Below are positions 54,192 through 62,368 of a DNA stretch of 64,000 nucleotides, one piece after another. The notes beneath the pieces are model-generated. The model was not told the DNA's origin and did not search any database. It worked only from the letters and a program-made list of their open reading frames with translations. The stretch is from Galbitalea soli (GTDB lineage: Bacteria; Actinomycetota; Actinomycetes; Actinomycetales; Microbacteriaceae). Made by a program: the position numbers and the translations under genes. The DNA lies in contig NZ_JAAGWZ010000001.1 of NCBI RefSeq assembly GCF_010686725.1, positions 744,001 through 808,000 on the forward strand, given 5' to 3'. How positions within the stretch are numbered: position 1 is the stretch's first letter; the number at the start of each line of letters is the position of its first letter.

Positions 54192-54986
54192 TTAGTGCTC
54201 GTCGGCCAGCGCGAGCTGGAGGTAGACCGCGGTGAGCAGGGTGAAGACGTAGGCCTGAAGAACGGCCACCAGGATCTCGAAGAGGGTGAAGGCGAAGCCC
54301 ACCGCGTAGGTGGCGACACCGATCACGCCGAAGAGATTGCCGATCTCGAAGAAGAAGAAGGTCGTCGCGCCGTAGAACAGCACGAGCAGCAGGTGCCCCA
54401 CGATCATGTTCATGGTGAGTCGGAGGATGAGCGTCACGGGCCGGAGCACGAAGGTCGAGAAGAACTCGATCGGCGTCACGATGATGTAGAACGGCCACGG
54501 CACGCCCGGCGGGAAGAGCGCGTTCTTGAGGAACGCCCCCGGGTGCTTCTTGAGACCCGCGTAGATGAAGGTCACGTACGAGACGAGCGCGAGGATGATC
54601 GGGATACCGATCAGCGAGGTGCCCGCGATGTTGAGCGGGCTGATCACGCCGGTGATGTTCATGCCGAGGACGAGGAAGAAGATGGTCGTGAGCAGGGGCA
54701 GGAAGCGACGCCCCTCCTTCTTGCCGAGAAGGTCTTCCGCGACGTTCACCCGCACGACATCGAGGCCGAGCTCCACGACGCTCTGGAACCGACCGGGGAT
54801 CAGCTTCATGCGACGCGAGCCGAGCCAGAAGAACAGGAAGAGCGCGATGACCACGATGACGCGGATGATCATGATCCGGTTCATCTCGAAGGGCGTGCCG
54901 ATGAACAGAACGGGCGCTGGATAGAACTCGTCGATTGATGGCCCATGGAACTGCGCACCGCCACCGCCGTCGGTGGCGAAGGGCAC
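54192..54986 (-). CDS. atpB: F1Fo ATP synthase a subunit
   Basis: 264 aa from GTG 54986, five to six helices. The stator arginine lies in LRPVTLILRLTMNMIVGH, and the C-terminal helix has LVAVLQAYVFTLLTAVYLQLAL. No ribosome binding site is evident before the GTG. First of the eight canonical atp genes. Confidence 0.96.
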   Translation of the reverse strand: MPFATDGGGGAQFHGPSIDEFYPAPVLFIGTPFEMNRIMIIRVIVVIALFLFFWLGSRRMKLIPGRFQSVVELGLDVVRVNVAEDLLGKKEGRRFLPLLTTIFFLVLGMNITGVISPLNIAGTSLIGIPIILALVSYVTFIYAGLKKHPGAFLKNALFPPGVPWPFYIIVTPIEFFSTFVLRPVTLILRLTMNMIVGHLLLVLFYGATTFFFFEIGNLFGVIGVATYAVGFAFTLFEILVAVLQAYVFTLLTAVYLQLALADEH

Positions 54987-55119
54987 TATCTGGGCGATGG
55001 CGTGATGTAGCAGCGCTATCTCCGAAAATCGGGGCGTGCGAGCACGCGGCGATGAAAATTGGGGGTGAAACCGGTCCCTAGCCTATCAACAGAATCGGCC
55101 GCGTTCGAATCCCTATTTA
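54987..55119 (-). promoter_or_regulatory. Gap upstream of atpB
   Basis: 133 bp between the AtpI-like gene and atpB. On the minus strand it contains TAGGCT (about 55085) with TTCGAA 18 nt before it, a possible operon promoter, then about 90 nt of untranslated leader with no clear hairpin. Confidence 0.35.
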
Positions 55120-55572
55120 TTAGCTGTCGCTGCGCTCCGGCGTCACCGCTGAGCGTGGCTCATCGATGTAGGGCTGACGCGTGCGGGCCACCACGATCAC
55201 GTCGACGAGGAGGCTTCCGACGACCGCGGCGAGGATGCAGAAGAACAGCACGTGCGGCTGCACCCAGGGTGCGCGGCCGGTCAGGAACACGAGGGCCAGG
55301 AACATGACGAACTTGAGCACCCAGCCGCCCAGCACGATCGCGAAGAAGGCCGGGCTGAACGCCTCGTAGCGGCGCGACCGCGTCGCGAGCAGGATGCTGC
55401 CCGAGGTGATCCCCAGAAACACCGCCGCCATCGCGGTCCCCACGAGCGCGCTCAGCACGCCGTTTCCGCCCGCGACGAGTCCCCCGATGACGCCACCGAC
55501 CACCGCGATCGCGAGGGCCAGGAGGGCGCCGTAGATGAGTGACCGCTTCAGGACGATGGTTGCGCTGTTCAC
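55120..55572 (-). CDS. AtpI-like membrane protein
   Basis: 150 aa with four predicted helices, ending in a polar tail (PYIDEPRSAVTPERSDS). The position immediately before atpB and the four-helix size fit ATP synthase protein I, thought to assist c-ring assembly, although sequence similarity is weak by eye. The GTG start overlaps the wecA stop by four nt. Confidence 0.7.
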   Translation of the reverse strand: MNSATIVLKRSLIYGALLALAIAVVGGVIGGLVAGGNGVLSALVGTAMAAVFLGITSGSILLATRSRRYEAFSPAFFAIVLGGWVLKFVMFLALVFLTGRAPWVQPHVLFFCILAAVVGSLLVDVIVVARTRQPYIDEPRSAVTPERSDS

Positions 55573-56834
55573 GAGGCGGCGCCTTCCTTGGGGGTGAGGG
55601 TGGTGGGATCGGCGCCGGCGAGGGGACGGGCATCCGCCGCAGCCGCGTCGAGCGGATCGAGCCGGGCGATCGCGGGATCGGAGGCGCCGGCCGCAACGGC
55701 AGGAGCGGACTGGGCGGCCGCCTCCTCGCGCTTGCGCCTGCTGAGGGGCGCGAGCGTGAAGACCGTCGTCACGACCAGACCGGTCACGATGATGGCGAGC
55801 CCCCAGTACCAGGGCACGAACAGGAACATGAGCACGCCGACCGAGGCGACGGCCGTCCAGGCGTAGAAGATCAGGACGGCGTGCAGGTGCGAGTGCCCCA
55901 TGTCGAGCAGGCGGTGGTGCAGGTGCTTGCGGTCGGCGGAGAACGGCGACTTGCCCGCGCGGAGTCGACGGAACACCGCGAGCCCGAAGTCGAGCAGCGG
56001 AATCACGAGGATCGCGACCGGGAGCAGGATCGGGATGAACGCGGGCAGCAGGTCACCGTGACCGAAGGTGCCGTTCTCGACCGAGATGGGGTCGATCTGA
56101 CCGGTGACCGCGATCGCGGTCGCGGCCATCAGCAGGCCGACGAGGAGGGCACCGGCGTCACCCATGAACATCTTCGCGGGGTGGAAATTGACCGGCAGGA
56201 ATCCGAGACAGGCGCCGATGAGCACCGCGGTCAGGAGCGACGCGAGGTTGAAGTAATCGATGTTGTTGGCGGCCTGCTGCAGGTAACTGAAGATGAAGAA
56301 CACGCCATTGGCGATGATCGCGACGCCCGCCACGAGGCCGTCGAGACCATCGACGAAGTTGACCGCGTTCATCACCAGCACGACAGCGAAGATCGTGAGG
56401 ATCAGCGAGGTGAGCGGTGAGATCAGGATGATCCCGCCGATGGGCAGACTCGTGATCTGGATGCCGCCGAACGCGAGCACTCCGGCCGCGATGATCTGCC
56501 CCGCCAGTTTGGTCACCCAGTCGAGGTCCCAGATGTCGTCGACCACCCCCATCACGACGATGATGAACGCTGCGGCGACGACCGCGAGGATGTTCTCCGG
56601 CGAGGAGAACACGGGTTTCAGCTGCGGGATGAACGATGCGACGCCCAGACCGACGAGAACGCCGAAGAACATCGCCACGCCACCCAGTCGCGGTGTCGGC
56701 CGGGTGTGAACGTCACGCGAGCGGATCTTGGGATACAGGCGGTAGCGATGGCTGAGCCTCAGGATGAGCACCGAGAGCGCCCAGGTGACGGCCGCGGCGA
56801 CGACGGTGGTCAGGACATAGAAGATTATTCGCAT
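55569..56834 (-). CDS. wecA: WecA/TagO-type undecaprenyl-phosphate sugar-1-phosphate transferase
   Basis: 421 aa with about eleven membrane helices. It transfers GlcNAc-1-P (or a related sugar phosphate) from a UDP-sugar to undecaprenyl phosphate, starting wall teichoic acid, arabinogalactan-type or O-antigen-like glycans. RPTPRLGGVAMF, GVVDDIWDLDW, NFVDGLDGLVAG and the HLHHRLLDMGHSH loop are the family motifs. The last 60 residues are an Ala/Pro/Asp-rich tail. It overlaps sua5 by ten nt. Confidence 0.93.
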   Translation of the reverse strand: MRIIFYVLTTVVAAAVTWALSVLILRLSHRYRLYPKIRSRDVHTRPTPRLGGVAMFFGVLVGLGVASFIPQLKPVFSSPENILAVVAAAFIIVVMGVVDDIWDLDWVTKLAGQIIAAGVLAFGGIQITSLPIGGIILISPLTSLILTIFAVVLVMNAVNFVDGLDGLVAGVAIIANGVFFIFSYLQQAANNIDYFNLASLLTAVLIGACLGFLPVNFHPAKMFMGDAGALLVGLLMAATAIAVTGQIDPISVENGTFGHGDLLPAFIPILLPVAILVIPLLDFGLAVFRRLRAGKSPFSADRKHLHHRLLDMGHSHLHAVLIFYAWTAVASVGVLMFLFVPWYWGLAIIVTGLVVTTVFTLAPLSRRKREEAAAQSAPAVAAGASDPAIARLDPLDAAAADARPLAGADPTTLTPKEGAAS

Positions 56835-57502
56835 CGATCGGCCCCGACGATGCCGTGGATCGCCTCGTCGCTGATCACGCCGTGACGAACGATCCGCAGC
56901 TTGCCGCCGGGCTGGTCGAGCGCGGTCGCGTCGACGATGGTCGAACCGGGATCGGGCGCGCCCGCATGGCTCTCCCCCACCCTGCCCCCGTCGAGGTACA
57001 CCTCCACGGAGTCGCCGAGAGCGTCGTGCGCCTCGGTTGCGGTGGCGGCGGCCGGCTGACCCGTCAGGTTGGCGCTCGACACGGCCAGTGGTCCCGTCTC
57101 GGACAGCAGCTCGAGGGCGAACTCATTCGCGGGCATGCGCAGGGCGACCGTGCCGCGGGTCTCGCCGAGGTCCCAGACGAGTGAGGTCCGTGCCTTCAGG
57201 ATGACCGTGAGGCCGCCGGGCCAGAACACGTCGACGAGCGCCCGCACCTCGTCGGGGACCGACTCGGCAAGGGCATCCAGAGTGGGGATCCCGGGAATCA
57301 GCACGGGCGGGGGCGACTGGCGCCCTCGGCCCTTCGCGTCGAGGAGCCGCTGGACGGCGTCGGGCGAGAACGCGTCGGCCGCGATCCCGTACACGGTGTC
57401 GGTCGGGATGACGACCAGTTCTCCCCTGCCGATCGCCCCACGGGCGAGCCGCATACCGGTGAGCAACTCGGCATTCACCGAGCAATCGTAGAGAGAGGCC
57501 AT
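56825..57502 (-). CDS. Threonylcarbamoyl-AMP synthase (Sua5/YwlC/YrdC)
   Basis: 225 aa from ATG 57502. It makes threonylcarbamoyl-AMP for the t6A modification of tRNAs. Motifs: VVIPTDTVYGIAADA, LDAKGRGRQSPPPVLI, DVFWPGGLTVIL, TVALRMPANEFALELL, PLAVSSANLTGQPAA and STIVDATALD. Length fits the YrdC domain alone, without the Sua5 C-terminal domain. It starts nine nt after TACGAT. In related genomes prmC usually lies directly upstream; here 2.9 kb separates them. Confidence 0.93.
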   Translation of the reverse strand: MASLYDCSVNAELLTGMRLARGAIGRGELVVIPTDTVYGIAADAFSPDAVQRLLDAKGRGRQSPPPVLIPGIPTLDALAESVPDEVRALVDVFWPGGLTVILKARTSLVWDLGETRGTVALRMPANEFALELLSETGPLAVSSANLTGQPAAATATEAHDALGDSVEVYLDGGRVGESHAGAPDPGSTIVDATALDQPGGKLRIVRHGVISDEAIHGIVGADRCE

Positions 57503-57559
57503 GACTGGACCATCGTAGCCGCCGGGCGCCCAGCGAGCCTGCGATACCGTTGACACACC

Positions 57560-58183
57560 GTGGATCTCTACCTCTTCGACTTCGACAAGACCCTCTACGC
57601 CTACGACTCCCGTAAACGCCTCCCCGCACAGAGCAGGCTGAGCGGAGTGAGCCAGTACCACCTGGCGAAGAGCTGGTGGGTGCCGGGGTACGAGGTTCGC
57701 GCGGAACTCGGGGAGTGGCCGAGCGCGCAGGAGTATCTCGACGAATTCGCGCGCGTCACCGGAGCCCGGCTGACCCTCGACCAGTGGTGCGAGGCGCGTC
57801 ACGCGGCGAGCACGCCCAACCCGGGCGTCGTGGCGGCCCTCCGGCGTGCGTCCACCCTGGGCACGGTCGGACTCTTCTCCAACAATCCGCCGACGTTCTC
57901 GGCGACGCTCAGCCGAATGGCTCCCGATGTCGCGGCGATTCTGGGCCCCAACGTGCTGGTCAGCTGGCAGCTCGGCATCCGGAAGCCCGATCCCGCCGCT
58001 TTTCTCGCCGCTGTCGCGCACTACGGCGGCACCCCCGAGCGCACCTTCTTCGTCGACGACTCCGCCGCCAACGTCGCGGGGGCCAGGTCCGCCGGGCTGA
58101 CCGCCTTCCAGTACCGGGGCGCGGATGACCTTCCCGCGCTCGACGCGGCGATCGACGAGTTCGCGGCGCGGGGTCGCGCATGA
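57560..58183 (+). CDS. HAD superfamily hydrolase, tandem copy 1
   Basis: 207 aa from GTG 57560. Nucleophile motif LFDFDKTLYAYD at the N-terminus, motif II GLFSNNP, motif III Lys in GIRKPDPAAF and motif IV FFVDDSAANV, so the catalytic set is complete. The cap is small (subclass I type). Divergent from sua5 and overlapping the next HAD gene by four nt. Substrate unknown. Confidence 0.88.
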   Translation: MDLYLFDFDKTLYAYDSRKRLPAQSRLSGVSQYHLAKSWWVPGYEVRAELGEWPSAQEYLDEFARVTGARLTLDQWCEARHAASTPNPGVVAALRRASTLGTVGLFSNNPPTFSATLSRMAPDVAAILGPNVLVSWQLGIRKPDPAAFLAAVAHYGGTPERTFFVDDSAANVAGARSAGLTAFQYRGADDLPALDAAIDEFAARGRA

Positions 58184-58794
58184 CCCTCCTGTTCATCTTC
58201 GACATGGACGACGTGCTCTACCGCTACGACTGGCGCCGTCGCATGGCGGGGATGACCGACCACCTGGGTCTCCCCTTCGAAACGCTGCGCGAGCTCTGGT
58301 GGAACCACGACGGCGAGGGCGCCGCGGAGGCCGGTCGCTGGGCCACGGGCGAGGAGTACCTCGCCGCATTCCGCGCCCGCATCGGCGGCGACATCGACCG
58401 AGAGGACTGGTTGCGCATCCGGGGCGAGGCGATGACCCCTGATACCGCCGCCATCGCGGCGGCGGCTCGCGCATCCCAGCTGGGTCGGGTCACGCTGCTC
58501 ACCAACAATGGGCCGCTCGTCGGCGAGAATCTGGCCACCCTCGCGCCGGCGCTCGTTCCGATCTTCGGCGAGCACCTGCGGGCGTCCAGCCACTACGGAG
58601 CGAGGAAGCCCGACCGGGTGGTATACGAGCGAGTGCTCGAGCGCTACGCGGTGGAGGCGCGCGATGCGTTCTTCGCCGACGACATGCCCATCAACGTCAC
58701 GGGTGCGGCCGAACTCGGCATCACGGCTCACCACTTCACCGGCGCCGCCGGGCTCCTCGCCGCGGTCGAGGCCTTCGCGGCTGCGCGCGGCTGA
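58180..58794 (+). CDS. HAD superfamily hydrolase, tandem copy 2
   Basis: 204 aa. FIFDMDDVLYRYD (nucleophile Asp), TLLTNNGPLVG, GARKPDRVVYERVL and FFADDMPINV give all four HAD motifs. It resembles the upstream copy over its length (LW/ WW segment before the cap, RKPD, DD motif), suggesting duplication. Translationally coupled to copy 1 (ATGA). Substrate unknown. Confidence 0.88.
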   Translation: MTLLFIFDMDDVLYRYDWRRRMAGMTDHLGLPFETLRELWWNHDGEGAAEAGRWATGEEYLAAFRARIGGDIDREDWLRIRGEAMTPDTAAIAAAARASQLGRVTLLTNNGPLVGENLATLAPALVPIFGEHLRASSHYGARKPDRVVYERVLERYAVEARDAFFADDMPINVTGAAELGITAHHFTGAAGLLAAVEAFAAARG

Positions 58795-59146
58795 CGCGGG
58801 CGCGGTCCTTCCCCCGCGAGTTGGCACTTTTCGTGCAACAAGTCGCGCTCAGCGGCCAGAAACGACAAGACCGCGCGCCCTTGGAGAGTTGTAGCACGAA
58901 TTCGTCCCACGAAACGAGGGTGCTGACAGGGAGCAATTCTGATGATTGCCGCCGCGGCCGTGGGAGCAATGATGACGAAGGTGACGGTCGCGTGCGTGCC
59001 GAAGCACAGAGCTCGTGGCCGAACAGAGCCCTTCTCGCACGACCAGAAGGATCGCGGCAGAAGGTAGCCCCACTAACGGGGGGCTCAGTTCCAATCTGAG
59101 AATGCGCTCAGCGATCCGGGTTCAACAGAGCCCGTGGGATCTGTAT
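58795..59146. other. 352-bp non-coding stretch with left inverted-repeat arm
   Basis: No convincing reading frame. It holds the left arm of the repeat pair that brackets the DUF559 gene (58817-58927). At 59066-59085 there is a hairpin (agcccc/ggggct arms), a possible end for the minus-strand DUF559 transcript. Confidence 0.5.
58817..58927 (+). repeat. Left arm of degenerate inverted repeat around the DUF559 gene
   Basis: Aligned without gaps to the reverse complement of 60197-60307, about 69 of 111 positions match by hand count. Conserved blocks: TTGGCACTTTT (58821-58831), GTCCCAC (58904-58910) and GAGGGTGC (58916-58923). Confidence 0.65.
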
Positions 59147-60106
59147 TCAATCGCGAAAGGGTGAGGCTACCCAACCACGCTCGATGAGCGCGCGGCGGAG
59201 GCGGCCGATGGTCGAGGCCATGTCGTCGCCCAGGTGGGCCCGGTCGACTCGGATCACTCGCCAGCCGAGATGCGCGAGGTCGTCGTAGCGATCGAGATCG
59301 CGGTGCTGCTGGCGGGCATCCGTGAAATGGTGACTGCCGTCATACTCGATCGCCACGCGATAGTGCGGATATGCCATATCGAGGATCGCGAGGAGCTGAC
59401 CCGCTCGATCGCGCACCGACACGTTGACTTCGGGCTCAGGCATGCCCCACGAAAGGAGTTCGAGGCGAAGCAAGGACTCGCGGGGCGAATCGGTTCCTGC
59501 CCGCACGAGCCGGAGGGCCTCCGCCAGACGCCGGGTACCGCGACGACCGGTATCGATGCGAACGACCCTCTCCAGTTCAGCCATCGAGCTGACAGGGTTC
59601 TGTCGTCGAACCAGGGCATCTCCCACGACGACGAGCTCGGCCAACGAGAAGTCGCCGGCGACTTCCCGCCACGCGACAGCCGGCGGGGAGACGCGCACCG
59701 ACGTCGAGTCGGCAAGATGCGCGATCCGGTACTGGTGGCCACATACGTCGCGAGCACGCGGAGCGCGCGCGGGATACACCACTCCGACGTGAACGATCGA
59801 CTCGCCCTCGAAACGCAGTGGCACCGGCAGACCGTGCACGGCGAGTGCGGAGATGTGACTGAAGAACTGGTTCTCCCGGAGGCGCGGCAGGAAGTCCAGG
59901 GCTGCGTTGAGCAGTACGGCTCGGTTGTCGCGCGCGCGTTGTGCCGCGACGGAGATCCGAACACCAGTGAAGGGAGAACGGAGGTCGGTCGATCGGAGGC
60001 GACCCGCCGTCAATCCGCGCTCATGCGCGTCCTTCACAGAAAATGACCGTCGGCTGAGATCGGCGGGCAAGGGAGCGAGTTCTGTCACGCATACAGAGTG
60101 CGACAT
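59147..60106 (-). CDS. DUF559 (Vsr-like endonuclease fold) protein
   Basis: About 319 aa from ATG 60106. The start is uncertain because no ribosome binding site is seen and the frame stays open upstream. An N-terminal part resembles the helix-turn-helix type domain found ahead of DUF559 (LSRRSFSVKDAHERGLTAGRLRS, positions about 16-38). The C-terminal 110 residues carry the nuclease-like core: SPRESLLRLELL, ILDMAYPHYRVAIEYDGSHH and LGWRVIRVD, matching E-x-D-x-E-Y-D-G-x-x-H of Vsr-related PD-(D/E)XK proteins. It is flanked by inverted repeats and sits in a broken syntenic block, so it may have moved in. Confidence 0.8.
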   Translation of the reverse strand: MSHSVCVTELAPLPADLSRRSFSVKDAHERGLTAGRLRSTDLRSPFTGVRISVAAQRARDNRAVLLNAALDFLPRLRENQFFSHISALAVHGLPVPLRFEGESIVHVGVVYPARAPRARDVCGHQYRIAHLADSTSVRVSPPAVAWREVAGDFSLAELVVVGDALVRRQNPVSSMAELERVVRIDTGRRGTRRLAEALRLVRAGTDSPRESLLRLELLSWGMPEPEVNVSVRDRAGQLLAILDMAYPHYRVAIEYDGSHHFTDARQQHRDLDRYDDLAHLGWRVIRVDRAHLGDDMASTIGRLRRALIERGWVASPFRD

Positions 60107-60196
60107 TCGGAAAGGGCATCCCCGCGGAGCGCTGAAGGTGTGGAAAACACGCGTGGGTGATAACGCTGTGGAGGGCCTCATCGGCGGGCTTGCCAC

Positions 60197-60307
60197 GCCT
60201 GCACCCTCTCTTTGTGGGACAAAAGCGTGCAAGGTGTTGGGGCGTGCACCACGAGTTGTCGATTTTCGGCGATGCGCCCACGAAGTGGGACAAAAAGTGC
60301 CAAGTCG
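60197..60307 (-). repeat. Right arm of degenerate inverted repeat around the DUF559 gene
   Basis: Reverse-complement partner of 58817-58927 with the same internal spacing. Within each arm the outer block (TTGGCACTTTT) and an inner GTCCCAC-ending block are 71 nt apart on both sides. GTGGGACAAAA also occurs twice in this arm (60214 and 60285). Confidence 0.65.
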
Positions 60308-60402
60308 GGGAGGGGATGGTAGGGCGAGGCGGGGAGGACGGGGCAGGCAGGGCAGTGCAGGCCGGGCGAGGCGGGGAGGGCGGGCCGGCAGGCGCCGCCC
60401 GC
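60308..60402 (+). repeat. G-rich low-complexity stretch with 16-bp direct repeat
   Basis: The plus strand is almost entirely G with some A and C. gggcgaggcggggagg occurs at 60322-60337 and again at 60364-60379. G runs at 60307-60310, 60312-60315, 60322-60324 and 60331-60334 fit a four-run G-quadruplex pattern. Confidence 0.6.
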
Positions 60403-61266
60403 TCAGCGGAGCGCCGTTGTCGCGCGGTCGCGCCCGAGCAGGTCGGGGTGAGTGGCGATCGCGCGCCACCCGTCGGCGGCCAACAGCGACGCGATCGCGG
60501 CGCCCTGTAGTTCGCCGTGCTCGAGCACGAGCGTGCCGCCGGGCCGGAGCAGACGCTGAGCGGTCACGGAGACCTGCCGCACGACGTCGAGCCCGTCGGG
60601 GCCGCCGTAGAGGGCGTGCCCGGGATCGAAGAGCCGCACCTCGGGGTCACGCGGCACCGCGTCGTCGGGGATGTACGGCGGGTTGGAGATCACGACATCG
60701 ACGGTCGCGTTCAACTCGGGCAGGGCATCCGCAAGATCGGTGAAGACGATTCTTGCGTTCTCGGCACGCACTCGCACCCGGTTCTCCCTCGCCCACACGA
60801 ACGCTCTCGGTGAGTTCTCGACGGCGTACACGGTGGCGCGGCCGACCTCGGTCGCCATCGCGAGTGCGATCGCGCCACTGCCCGTGCCGAGGTCGACGGC
60901 GATGGGATTCGAGGTCGGCACCGCGTGCAGGGCATCGATGGCGAACTGGGCGACCTGCTCCGTCTCGGGCCTCGGCACGAAGACTCCCGGCCCGACCGCG
61001 AGCTCCATCGAACGGAATGGCGCCAGCCCGGTGATGTGCTGGAGCGGCTCGCGCGCGGCGCGGCGCTCGATCGCCTCGGTGACCGGCACAAGTTCGTCCG
61101 CGGGAATCTGCTGACCCGTGATGGCTCGCGCCTGCACCTCTCCCCTGCTGAGACCGAGCACGTGGCCGATCAGCAGCTCGGCGTCGACCTCGGGAGTCGG
61201 CACTCCCGCCCTCGCGAGGAGGGCGACGGCGTGCTCGCGGAAGGCGGCGATCGTGATCGGGTTCAT
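60403..61266 (-). CDS. prmC: Peptide chain release factor N5-glutamine methyltransferase
   Basis: 287 aa from ATG 61266. It methylates the GGQ glutamine of release factors using SAM. N-terminal helical domain, then RPETEQVAQFAI, SAM loop DLGTGSGAIALAMA and catalytic ISNPPYIP. It lies 22 nt after prfA, whose product is its substrate. Confidence 0.95.
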   Translation of the reverse strand: MNPITIAAFREHAVALLARAGVPTPEVDAELLIGHVLGLSRGEVQARAITGQQIPADELVPVTEAIERRAAREPLQHITGLAPFRSMELAVGPGVFVPRPETEQVAQFAIDALHAVPTSNPIAVDLGTGSGAIALAMATEVGRATVYAVENSPRAFVWARENRVRVRAENARIVFTDLADALPELNATVDVVISNPPYIPDDAVPRDPEVRLFDPGHALYGGPDGLDVVRQVSVTAQRLLRPGGTLVLEHGELQGAAIASLLAADGWRAIATHPDLLGRDRATTALR

Positions 61267-61288
61267 GACAGGGGAAGGCGGGGTGACC

Positions 61289-62368
61289 CTACTCGTCGGA
61301 TCCGATCTCGGCGAGGCGGGCCTCTTCATCGGCACGGATGCACGACTCGATGACGGGTTCGAGAGCGCCGTTCATGACGGCGTCGAGGTTGTACGCCTTG
61401 TACCCCGTGCGGTGATCGGCGATGCGATTCTCGGGGAAGTTGTAGGTACGAATGCGCTCAGAGCGATCCATCGTGCGGATCTGGCTCTTGCGCGCCGCGG
61501 AGGACACCGCGTCGGCCTCCTCTTGGTACCGGGCCAGGATGCGCGCCCGCAGCACCCGCATCCCCGCTTCGCGGTTCTGAAGCTGGCTCTTCTCGTTCTG
61601 CATCGCGACCACGATTCCGGTGGGGAGGTGGGTGATGCGCACGGCGGAGTCGGTCGTGTTGACGGACTGCCCGCCCGGGCCGCTCGACCGGTACACGTCG
61701 ATCTTGAGGTCGTTCTGGTTGATCTCGACCTCCTCCGGCTCATCCGCCTCGGGGAAGACGAGCACGCCGGTCGTCGAGGTGTGGATGCGCCCCTGCGACT
61801 CCGTCGCCGGGACCCGCTGCACGCGGTGCACGCCACCCTCGTACTTCAGGTGCGCCCAGACTCCCTGCGAAGGGTCGGTCACGTTGGCTTTGAATGCGAC
61901 CTGCACGTCTTTGTAGCCCCCGAGATCACTCTCGGTGCGGTCGAGCAGCTCGTACTTCCAGCCCTTCGACTCGGCGTAGTGCATGTACATACGCAGGAGG
62001 TCCGCGGCGAAGAGGGCGCTCTCGGCGCCGCCTTCGCCTCCCTTGATCTCCATTATCACGTCACGTCCGTCGTCGGGATCGCGCGGGATCAACAGCCGGC
62101 GCAGGCGCTCCTGCTCCTCGGCGAGGTGCGCCTCGAGGGAGGGCACCTCCTCGGCGAACATCTCGTCCTCACGGGCGAGTTCGCGCGCGGCATCCAGATC
62201 GTCGCCGGCCTTCTGCCAGTCGGCGTAGGCGGCGGCGATGCGGCTGAGTTCGGCATAGCGCCGGTTGATCTTCTTGGCCCTGGCGGCGTCCGCGTGAACG
62301 GCGGGATCAGACAGTTGCTTCTGAAGATCCTCGTGCTCGGCCAGCAGCGTGGCTACTGACTCGAACAT
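61289..62368 (-). CDS. prfA: Peptide chain release factor 1
   Basis: 359 aa. It ends translation at UAA and UAG. The codon-reading tripeptide PAT is in [14 protein letters not shown] and the catalytic GGQ in [17 protein letters not shown]. The ATG follows the rho stop with no gap (TGAATG). Confidence 0.98.
   Translation of the reverse strand: MFESVATLLAEHEDLQKQLSDPAVHADAARAKKINRRYAELSRIAAAYADWQKAGDDLDAARELAREDEMFAEEVPSLEAHLAEEQERLRRLLIPRDPDDGRDVIMEIKGGEGGAESALFAADLLRMYMHYAESKGWKYELLDRTESDLGGYKDVQVAFKANVTDPSQGVWAHLKYEGGVHRVQRVPATESQGRIHTSTTGVLVFPEADEPEEVEINQNDLKIDVYRSSGPGGQSVNTTDSAVRITHLPTGIVVAMQNEKSQLQNREAGMRVLRARILARYQEEADAVSSAARKSQIRTMDRSERIRTYNFPENRIADHRTGYKAYNLDAVMNGALEPVIESCIRADEEARLAEIGSDE

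Noticed and set aside
57503-57559. TTGACA before the first HAD gene as a -35 box
   Set aside because: It lies only a few bases before the start codon, too close to serve that gene.
59060-59140. Hairpins plus GGGTTCAAC suggesting a tRNA
   Set aside because: The stem next to TTCAAC does not pair as a T arm, and no acceptor or anticodon arm can be drawn.
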